Source of the DNA: an uncultured Clostridia bacterium
GTDB taxonomy: Bacteria > Bacillota > Clostridia > TANB77 > CAG-508
Direction of reading: 5' to 3'
Assembly: GCA_948739805.1 (NCBI GenBank)
Contig: CAPYID010000007.1
Location: forward strand, 9,022 to 73,021
Length of the DNA stretch: 64,000 nt
The stretch's first letter is position 1. The number at the start of each line of letters is the position of its first letter. Below the pieces are notes generated by a model. The model saw only the letters and a program-made list of their open reading frames with translations, had not been told where the DNA came from and ran no database searches. A program made the position numbers and the translations under genes. Positions 56,102-64,000 of the stretch are shown one piece after another.

Positions 56102-57193
56102 CTATACGTTAAATCTAAATAATACAATATCCCCATCTTGCATAATGTAGTCTTTTCCTTCTGAGCGCATAAGTCCTTTTTCTTTTGCTGAGTTTATTGA
56201 GCCACAGTTCACTAGGTCGTTAAAGGATACTATTTCTGCTCGAATAAATCCTCTTTGTATGTCTGAGTGAATTTTTCCTGCTGCTATTGGGGCTTTTGTT
56301 CCTTTTTTTATTGTCCATGCTCTTACTTCTGGTTCTCCTGCTGTTAAAAATGACATTAATCCTAATAAATCATAACTTGCTTTTATTACTTTGTCTAACC
56401 CAGATTCTTCTAGCTCTAATGCTTCTAGCATTTCCTTTTTGTCTTGTCCTTCTAATGATGATAATTCTTCTTCTATTTTTACACAAAGTGGTATTACTTG
56501 TGCTTTTTCTAAGTTAGCATATTCTTTTACTTGTTTTACATATTCTAAGTTTTCTGCATTTTCCAACATGTCTTCTGATACATTTGCTATATATAGTATA
56601 GGCTTATTTGTTAATAAATATGTATCATCTATAATTGGCTTTTCTTCTTCTGTAAATTCTATTGTTCTTGCTGATTTTCCTTCTTCTAAAACTTTTTTTA
56701 CTTTTTCTAATGTTTCTATTTCAAATTGATATTTTTTGTCTGCTTTTAACATTTTTTTTGCTTTTTCTAACCTTTTGTTTATTGTTTCTATATCTGCTAA
56801 AATTAATTCTAAATTAATTGTTTCAATATCTCTTAATGGGTTAATACTCCCTTCAACATGTACAATGTTTGAGTCTTCAAAACAACGTACTACTTCAACT
56901 ATACTATCAACTTCCCTGATGTGTGATAAGAATTTATTTCCTAAACCTTCACCTTGACTTGCACCTTTTACTAATCCTGCAATATCAACGAATTCAACTG
57001 TTGCATATGTTGTTTTTTGTGGATTATATATTTTAGTTAAAACCTCCAATCTTTCATCTGGAACTGCAACTACTCCTATATTTGGCTCAATAGTGCAAAA
57101 TGGATAATTTGCACATTCCGCACCTGCATTTGTAATTGCATTAAACATTGTGCTTTTTCCTACATTTGGAAGTCCTACTATTCCTATTTTCAT
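56102..57193 (-). CDS. ychF: Redox-responsive P-loop ATPase YchF/OLA1
   Basis: The 363-residue protein has G1 GLPNVGKSTMFNAIT, DIAGLVKGASQGEGLGNKF (G3), an atypical NxxE in place of NKxD (NVSEDML), a coiled-coil insert and a C-terminal TGS domain ending DIVLFRFNV. YchF binds ribosomes and hydrolyses ATP rather than GTP. It starts 20 bp after the WG-repeat gene and is probably co-transcribed. No CGG occurs at its G1 glycines, unlike in rbgA. Confidence 0.95.
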   Translation of the reverse strand: MKIGIVGLPNVGKSTMFNAITNAGAECANYPFCTIEPNIGVVAVPDERLEVLTKIYNPQKTTYATVEFVDIAGLVKGASQGEGLGNKFLSHIREVDSIVEVVRCFEDSNIVHVEGSINPLRDIETINLELILADIETINKRLEKAKKMLKADKKYQFEIETLEKVKKVLEEGKSARTIEFTEEEKPIIDDTYLLTNKPILYIANVSEDMLENAENLEYVKQVKEYANLEKAQVIPLCVKIEEELSSLEGQDKKEMLEALELEESGLDKVIKASYDLLGLMSFLTAGEPEVRAWTIKKGTKAPIAAGKIHSDIQRGFIRAEIVSFNDLVNCGSINSAKEKGLMRSEGKDYIMQDGDIVLFRFNV

Positions 57194-57213
57194 TTTTGTA
57201 TCATCCTTTCAAC

Positions 57214-58698
57214 TTATGTTTCATTTTTCTTACTTAATCCTATTTCATTAAATATGTCATTTTCTAAATTATATACTTTGTTTTTATATAACATATAATA
57301 TGACTTAACTCCAGCATCAGTAATTGAATACATGTCTTCTGCTTCTGGTTTAAATAATTCTTTTGCAGAAGTATTTATTAGTCCATATTTTTCATTTTCC
57401 TCTACTACAATTAATTCATATTCATCTATTAATAATAAATTTCCTGTAGTTTTAGTTGGAGTAATAGGTTTATTATTATACCTATTATTTCTTTTTTCTT
57501 CTTCTGTTAATTCTTTTACCTTACATCCTATATCAGTGTATTTTAAATCAGATACTTTATCTCCAGTTAAATTGAAAAATCCCCATAATTGATTTTGCTT
57601 AACTGCTATAATAGAATCAAAAAATATATATTGCTTAACAGTATCTATGTCTATTTTATCATTATTATCATTTTTATTATTGCTTGTGTTTTCTGCCTTC
57701 CTAATAGTATTCGTAATATATGGAGATATATCAACTCCTATATCGTCATACTCAATGTGTATAATTATTTTTTCATCACTATCAATTACTCCATATTTTT
57801 CATTGCTTTTTACTAGATATAAACCTTTTTCTTTGTGTATACCTTTTATTTCATCATAATTTACATTAATTTTTGTTTCTCCATTAATATAATCAATTCC
57901 TACTTTATCATATGAATTTGTTATTGTGAATTCCTTATTATATTCATCAAATTTTATATTTGCATATCTTGTTCCAATAATTTCTGCACCATTTCCATCT
58001 ATTACACCATATCTTCCATCAGAGTTTTGTATTACTATTCTATCATATAATATTGCTTTTTGGTTCTCAAATTCATTACTTATACCAGTAAATCCTAGCT
58101 CTTGTACAGCTTTATTGTACACTTCAAATATATATGGTAAAGTTTGTATATATATACCTTTTTTAGCTGAATCATATTGTACTTTGATATTACATGCAAT
58201 TTCTATTCCATCAGATATAACATATATATCTCCATTCACATTTCTAGCTGGTTCAGACATTGTATAATTTTTATATTCGTCATTTGTATTTGGTTCTATT
58301 TTGCTAATTGTTGGAGAGTTTAAAAACATTGAAGCAGTTTCTTGCTTTTGCTTATCTTCTACATATACCTTGTTTGTATCTTGTGCTTCTATTTTATATT
58401 CTCCACTGTGTGCTTCATATCCTACAATATTTGCTATTTTTTTTACATTTAAATATACTTTATTATTTTCTATTAAAAACATGGATGTATCTGTTTGAGT
58501 TACTTGTCCATCAACATATATTTTTATAGTTTCATCTATGGGTTGTATATCTTCTATTATCACCATTATTGTAAAAATAATTACTAAAGTGATTATTATA
58601 GCTATTGTTACAAATAAAATTGTATGATTTTTATGTTCTTTTGGCTTATTTATTTTTAATTTACTATCTTCCTTTAAATCATCTGCATGTAACCTCAT
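57214..58698 (-). CDS. Membrane-anchored WG-repeat protein
   Basis: The 494-residue protein has a cytoplasmic start, one membrane segment (about 27-48), a copper-amine-oxidase-N-like domain (about 55-115, IYVDGQVTQTD...VYLNVKKIANIVGY) and WG-type repeats in the C-terminal half: YGVIDGNGAEII, YGVIDSDEKIII, WGFFNLTGDKVS and YGLINTSAKELF. WG repeats form a beta-propeller-like surface. The function is unknown, and an envelope role is likely. GGAGGGGAG precedes the ATG. Confidence 0.82.
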   Translation of the reverse strand: MRLHADDLKEDSKLKINKPKEHKNHTILFVTIAIIITLVIIFTIMVIIEDIQPIDETIKIYVDGQVTQTDTSMFLIENNKVYLNVKKIANIVGYEAHSGEYKIEAQDTNKVYVEDKQKQETASMFLNSPTISKIEPNTNDEYKNYTMSEPARNVNGDIYVISDGIEIACNIKVQYDSAKKGIYIQTLPYIFEVYNKAVQELGFTGISNEFENQKAILYDRIVIQNSDGRYGVIDGNGAEIIGTRYANIKFDEYNKEFTITNSYDKVGIDYINGETKINVNYDEIKGIHKEKGLYLVKSNEKYGVIDSDEKIIIHIEYDDIGVDISPYITNTIRKAENTSNNKNDNNDKIDIDTVKQYIFFDSIIAVKQNQLWGFFNLTGDKVSDLKYTDIGCKVKELTEEEKRNNRYNNKPITPTKTTGNLLLIDEYELIVVEENEKYGLINTSAKELFKPEAEDMYSITDAGVKSYYMLYKNKVYNLENDIFNEIGLSKKNET

Positions 58699-58712
58699 TT
58701 GCTCCCCTCCTT

Positions 58713-59843
<1,131 letters not shown>

Positions 59844-59947
59844 TTTATTCTCTCCCTATTTTTCAATATTTTTAAGTAGTTTCTTCGATGATTGGGCAGA
59901 TGCAAGGACTTCACCTACATTCTCTATTCTAACATCTAACCTCTTTT

Positions 59948-60970
59948 CTAGCAAATAAACATTGCATCTCCAAAACTGAAAAATCTATATCTTTCTTTTA
60001 CTGCTTCATTGTAAGCCTTCATTATATATTCTTTTCCTGCTAGTGCAGATACTAACATTATTAGAGTAGATTCTGGTAAATGAAAATTTGTTATTAATGC
60101 ATCTATACATTTAAATTTATAACCTGGGTATATAAATATTTGTGTATCACCTTCATATGGCTTTACTAAACCTTCTTCATTTGCAATTGATTCTAAAACT
60201 CTACATGAGGTTGTCCCGATTGCTATGACTCTTTTACCATTTTTCTTTGCATTATTAATTTTCTCCACATCTTCTTCTTTAATATAAAAATGTTCTGTAT
60301 GCATATCATGATCTTCTATTTTTTCTACTTTTACAGGTCTAAATGTTCCTATACCAACATGTAATGTCACATTCGCAATTTCTACTCCCTTTTCTTGTAT
60401 TTTTTTTAATAGTTCTTCTGTAAAGTGTAAACCTGCTGTTGGTGCTGCTGCTGAACCTTCATATTTTGCATAAACAGTTTGATATCTCTTTTTATCTTCT
60501 AATTTTTCTTTTATATATGGTGGTAATGGCATTAAACCTATCTTATCTAATATTTCATTAAATATTCCATCATATGAAAACTTAACTTTTCGATTTCCAT
60601 CATTAAGTAGTTCTAAAATTTCCGCTTCTAGTAGTCCCTCTCCAAAAGTCACTTTTGTCCCTACTGGTAATTTTCTTCCTGGTCTTACCATTGCCTCCCA
60701 AATGTCTCCTTCAATTCTGTTTAAAAGCAAAAACTCTACATTTGCTCCTGTTTCCTTTTTACCATATAAACGAGCTGGTATTACCTTTGTATTGTTTCTT
60801 ACCAAACAGTCTCCTGATTGTAAATAATCTAATATATCTCTAAAAGTTTTATGTCCTATAGTTTCTTTTTGTCTTTCTAAAACCATTAACCTAGATTCAT
60901 CTCTATTTTTTATTGGTACCTGTGCTATTAATTCTTCTGGTAAATTATAATTAAATTCTGATACTTCCAT
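59948..60970 (-). CDS. queA: S-adenosylmethionine:tRNA ribosyltransferase-isomerase (QueA)
   Basis: The 340-residue enzyme makes epoxyqueuosine from preQ1-tRNA and SAM. Its family features are EELIAQVPIKNRDESRLMV, NNTKVIPARL, the APTAGLHFTEELL stretch and the C-terminal TNFHLPESTLIMLVSA. The ATG at 60970 has AAAGGA six bases upstream; a longer reading would overlap the upstream metalloprotease gene. It ends about 100 bp before tgt. Confidence 0.95.
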   Translation of the reverse strand: MEVSEFNYNLPEELIAQVPIKNRDESRLMVLERQKETIGHKTFRDILDYLQSGDCLVRNNTKVIPARLYGKKETGANVEFLLLNRIEGDIWEAMVRPGRKLPVGTKVTFGEGLLEAEILELLNDGNRKVKFSYDGIFNEILDKIGLMPLPPYIKEKLEDKKRYQTVYAKYEGSAAAPTAGLHFTEELLKKIQEKGVEIANVTLHVGIGTFRPVKVEKIEDHDMHTEHFYIKEEDVEKINNAKKNGKRVIAIGTTSCRVLESIANEEGLVKPYEGDTQIFIYPGYKFKCIDALITNFHLPESTLIMLVSALAGKEYIMKAYNEAVKERYRFFSFGDAMFIC

Positions 60971-60990
60971 TGTTATTCCTTTCTTATAAA

Positions 60991-62363
60991 TCATTTTTCT
61001 TCTTCTATAAAATATCCTTTTATCTTTTCAATTAATTCGTTTATATGTTCCCCTAAATTTTCAGGTTCGTGAAATTTTTCTTGTGTTAAATCTATTGATG
61101 TTCTAAAATAGCTGTCATGCACTGGTTTCATTGAATATACTTCTTTACTTAATCCTATATTTTTATTGTTTATATTAGATGTCATATAGTCGATATACCA
61201 TTTTTTCAGTCCTTCTGTATCATCTTCAGAATAACCATATTCTTTATATGAATGCAGTTCAGGTATTTCATTTTTGCATTCATTTTCAATTCTTTCTAAG
61301 TTATGCAAAAATTCATGTACAAATACTTCTTCTGGAAATGTATTAAAGTTTGAATAAGTATATAATAAATCTGCATTTTCATTTGGAATTCTTATGTTTG
61401 AGAAGCCTATGTCTTTTTTATATGTCATTCCTCCGAAGTCCTATCCAATCTCCTGTCCTTATATGTTCCTCATGTAAATCTTCACCAAGTTTATATGCTA
61501 CAAATATATGATCATATTCAATTCCCCCTTCATCAACATATCTTTCTAAAATTTCATCTATATTTGATGCAGCTATATAGTTACCATAGTCATCACTATA
61601 ACTAATTGATGTTATTGGTTTATCAACTACAATCGTTTTATATGTTACTGTCATTAGTCCCCCGGGACATTTCCTTCATAGATGTCTTAAATCTTTTCAT
61701 ATTATTTTCTATTAATGATATTTCAGATGGTCTTAGATTTAAGTTAGTTTTAGTTTTCACTCCATTTTTTTCAATGTCTACTTCTAAATTCTTCATTATT
61801 AAACATATAAAATTCCAGTTATTGTTTGGATCCTTTTTTCCTTTATCTAGTTTAAAGTCAGAGAACCATACTGTTCCTTTTGAATTATCATCATATGCCC
61901 CTAGTCTAAAAACAATATCTACATTAGTTCTATTTCTTGAATCAAATTCAAATGATAATGTTTCCCAATCTCCGTTTCCAGTAAGACTATCTGATTTTTC
62001 AGTTGTATCCATTATTCCAATGTTTACTCCCCCTTCAGAATCTTCTTTTTCGTTTTCTACATTTTCATATTTTACCATTGCTGAAACTCTATATAGTGTA
62101 TTTTCTTCAACATCAATATTTCTATATATTAATGCATCATTAAATTGTTGTGATTCAATTTTGTAACTGTATTTATTAGAATATTTTACAGTATCATCTC
62201 TAGTAAAGTTTGATAAGCCTAAAGTATATTCTGCTTTTTCAAACTGACCAAAATCATTAATTCTATATATATGCCATACATAATATACTGCAATAATTGA
62301 AATTATTGCAAATATTATATTAAAAATTGTTGAAATTTTTCCCTTTTCTTCTCGTAATCTCAT
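60991..62363 (-). CDS. Membrane-anchored metalloprotease-like protein, needs two +1 frameshifts
   Basis: Read through two +1 shifts, three overlapping reading frames join into one 456-residue protein. It has a membrane segment (about 11-30), a beta-rich carbohydrate-binding-like domain (about 45-190, with GDWETLSFEFDSRNRTNVDIVFRLG), and a C-terminal domain with the zinc-protease motif VHEFLHNLE (HExxH, about 349-353). The shifts are at TCC-CGG-GGG (after Ser233) and CTT-CGG-AGG (after Leu309). Taken as separate genes, the second and third pieces would have ribosome binding sites almost touching their ATGs and no domain of their own. The family is unknown. Confidence 0.75.
61433..61435 (-). 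other. Putative +1 frameshift site, CTT-CGG-A (metalloprotease, second)
   Basis: The in-phase CGG follows Leu309. Skipping the C gives GGA GGA ATG and continues into the HEFLH-bearing domain; zero frame stops six codons after the CTT codon. Confidence 0.65.
61662..61664 (-). other. Putative +1 frameshift site, TCC-CGG-G (metalloprotease, first)
   Basis: The in-phase CGG follows Ser233. Skipping the C gives GGG GGA CTA ATG and enters the middle segment; zero frame stops nine codons later. Confidence 0.65.
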
Positions 62364-62378
62364 ATGTTTTCTCCTTCT

Positions 62379-62756
62379 TTATATACAATATCTTAAGATT
62401 TTTTTTAGCCTTTCTTCTTTTCCTGTAAGATATAAATATCCAATTAAACCTTCAAAAGCTGTTGCATACATATATTCTTTTATATTGGAATTTTTAGGTA
62501 AGTGATGATTTTTTGTATTTCTTGTTCTCCTTACAATTTCTTTTTCTTCCTCGCTTAATTTTTCTTCTATTTTTAGTAAAATATTTGCTTGTGCCTCTGC
62601 TTTAACTTTTTTTACCGCTTCTATATGTAATCTGTGTGGCTTTAGATTTGTTGTTTCTATTAGCTTTTCTCTAATATATAGTTCATAGACTGCATCACCT
62701 ATATATGCCCATGTTAGTGGATTTAGATTATTTATTCTTTGATTTTCTTCTTCCAA
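62379..62756 (-). CDS. mrnC: Mini-ribonuclease 3
   Basis: The 125-residue RNase III-like enzyme lacks the dsRNA-binding domain and processes the ends of 23S rRNA precursor. It has NPLTWAYIGDAVYELYIRE (catalytic acidic site) near residue 11 and RRTRNTKNHHLPKN near 80. It starts at TTG with GGAAGGA eight bases upstream. Its stop lies 15 bp before the metalloprotease gene. Confidence 0.92.
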   Translation of the reverse strand: MEEENQRINNLNPLTWAYIGDAVYELYIREKLIETTNLKPHRLHIEAVKKVKAEAQANILLKIEEKLSEEEKEIVRRTRNTKNHHLPKNSNIKEYMYATAFEGLIGYLYLTGKEERLKKILRYCI

Positions 62757-62794
62757 TTTCTTTATCCTTCCTTTTTATTATATCAAAACAAGAT

Positions 62795-62848
62795 AGGGCA
62801 CAATGGTGTCATTTCTTACTTCGTGCCTAGTTAAAACAGTGCCCCTAC
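62795..62848. repeat. Intergenic repeat, AGGGCACAATGGTGTCAT type
   Basis: It ends AGTGCCCCTAC and lies just past the rbgA stop codon. It is closely related to the element at 27001. Confidence 0.55.
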
Positions 62849-62850
62849 GC

Positions 62851-63766
62851 TTAAATACAAGGTTCTAATGTAATTTTTCCTATCTTAGCTTCTCTAAAAT
62901 CTTTTATTATTATATTTGCTGTTTTTGTTTCGTCAATGTTCCCTCCAGAAATAATAGCTCCTCTTTTTTTTCCTATTAGTCTCATTACATCCATTATATT
63001 TTCATTTTCCATTTGGTTTTCATTTTTTAATATTTCTTCTACTTGTTCATTGTCTAATTTATATGCTTCTATCAATTTATTCCTATAATTGTTTAATAAA
63101 TATTTTAGCAAATTATATGCTATTTCTAGGTTGTCTAGAATTTCATCTTTTATTGTTCCTGTATATGCTAAGTTTAAGGCAATTTCTTGCGTTTCAAATT
63201 TGGGCCATAATACTCCTGGTGTATCTAATAGTTCTATGTTATTTCCTATTCTTATCCATTGTTTTTTTACTGTTACTCCTGGTTTATTTCCTACTATTTG
63301 CTTATTTTTATTAGATATTCGATTTATTAAAGAAGATTTTCCGTACATTAGGTATCCCTATTATTAAAACTCTAATTGTTCTACCTGTTCTTCCTTTCTC
63401 AAGTGCTTTGGCTTTTTCTTCTGCCATAATTTTTTCTATTGTGTTTATAATTTCATTGACTCTATTATTGTTTAATAATGAATTCATACTTATTGCAATT
63501 GTATCATTGTATGTCAAATATTCTTTCCACTTTTTGGTTTGTATATCATCTGCTAAATCACTTTTATTTAGAATTATAATTTTCTTTTTGTTTTTTACCA
63601 TTTTATTTAAATCAGGGTTTCTACTAGAAATAGGAATTCTTGCGTCAATTACTTCTATTACAACATCAATAAGTTTTAAATCATCTTCTATTAGTCTTTT
63701 GGCTTTTGCCATGTGCCCTGGGTACCAGTTGATCGAAGTTTTGTGTAAACTTTCTTTATTATTCAT
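62851..63766 (-). CDS. rbgA: Ribosome biogenesis GTPase RbgA (YlqF), needs +1 frameshift
   Basis: RbgA is a circularly permuted GTPase for late 50S assembly. Read with one +1 shift it is 304 residues. It begins INWYPGHMAKAKRLIEDDL, has the G4 motif NKSDL, G1 GIPNVGKSSLINRI across the shift, and G3 DTPGVLWPKFE. Zero frame breaks at GTA CGG AAA, inside the P-loop; skipping the C gives the glycine of NVGKS at residue 142. It stops only six codons later in zero frame. GAGGAAG precedes the ATG. It heads the rbgA-mrnC-metalloprotease-queA-tgt run. Confidence 0.9.
63341..63343 (-). other. Putative +1 frameshift site, GTA-CGG-A (rbgA)
   Basis: The in-phase CGG follows Val141. Skipping the C (complement of base 63343) gives GGA AAA TCT, the Gly-Lys-Ser of the P-loop. 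Confidence 0.85.
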
Positions 63767-63790
63767 ACTTCGTCACTTCCTCACAATTCT

Positions 63791-63982
63791 TTACAATTTA
63801 TTAATTTTCATTTTTATCTCATCAATTTTTATACTCTCTAAGCTACTAGTTTTCCCATTTTCATCTACAAATTCCACTTCACAAGCAAGTATTTTTTCTT
63901 TTTCCTTATACACTTCAACGACTGTTCCTCTTCTCCCATCGATTAATTCAACAACACTAAGTAATTCTATTTCTTTGATCAT
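63791..63982 (-). CDS. Small DUF4926-like protein
   Basis: The 63-residue protein reads ELLSVVELIDGRRGTVVEVY...CEVEFVDENGKTSSLESI, which follows the DUF4926 pattern of a small beta-barrel with a GTVVE and a VEFVD motif. The function is unknown; in other genomes such genes often sit beside small nucleases or toxins. AGAGGAAAAAG precedes the ATG close to the window edge. Confidence 0.65.
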   Translation of the reverse strand: MIKEIELLSVVELIDGRRGTVVEVYKEKEKILACEVEFVDENGKTSSLESIKIDEIKMKINKL

Positions 63983-64000
63983 TATCTTTTTCCTCTTTTC

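Overview
The window is AT-rich Bacillota DNA, most likely from an uncultured member of the Clostridia. The evidence is a sporulation amidase (SpoIIP), a Gram-positive PolC, RbgA, Mini-ribonuclease III, a single-polypeptide Rel, a homodimeric-type glycyl-tRNA synthetase, a tig-clpP-clpX block, pyruvate formate-lyase and GGAGG-type ribosome binding sites. No rRNA, tRNA, CRISPR array or complete mobile element was found. Most genes lie on the minus strand. The exceptions are pflB-pflA, a GT2-traX pair, two exported-protein genes and smpB.

Layout from left to right: an HD (dGTPase-like) gene cut by the window edge; spoIIP; a stress/translation block (metallo-beta-lactamase-fold hydrolase, rel, glyS) with secF-like and secD upstream; an HD hydrolase; a divisome block (ftsE, ftsX, EnvC-like M23 factor, S41 protease); rlmB, lepA and uvrB; an accessory patch with a toxin-antitoxin pair, a 190-bp direct repeat and fragments of other genes; prolyl-tRNA deacylase; pflB-pflA; a DUF3990/DUF3791-type pair; GT2 and TraX-like membrane proteins; polC; serine dehydratase; an ECF sigma/anti-sigma/ABC exporter/small exported protein cluster; smpB; fba; a CobW GTPase; ileS; clpX-clpP-tig; an oligopeptide-binding protein; M18 aminopeptidase; ychF; a WG-repeat protein; tgt-queA; a membrane-anchored metalloprotease; mrnC and rbgA.

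The outstanding observation is a genome-wide-looking recoding signal. Eight in-phase CGG triplets were found on coding strands of recognisable genes: the MBL hydrolase, uvrB (twice), pflA, smpB, rbgA and the metalloprotease (twice). At every one the reading frame must move +1, skipping the C so that the next codon is GGN (glycine), to restore the conserved or continuous protein. By eye I found no in-phase CGG read normally as arginine anywhere else in the window. About 25 out-of-phase CGG strings inside genes cause no frame change. A blind sequencing error should not respect strand and codon phase in this way. I propose that CGG is unassigned, or decoded as a four-base CGGN glycine codon, and acts as a constitutive +1 frameshift site in this organism. 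A technical cause has not been excluded.

Secondary points of interest are a family of intergenic palindromes ending in CCCCTAC, a duplicated uvrB fragment beside the toxin-antitoxin genes, the ECF-controlled export cluster, and two convergent exported-protein genes that overlap by 119 bp.
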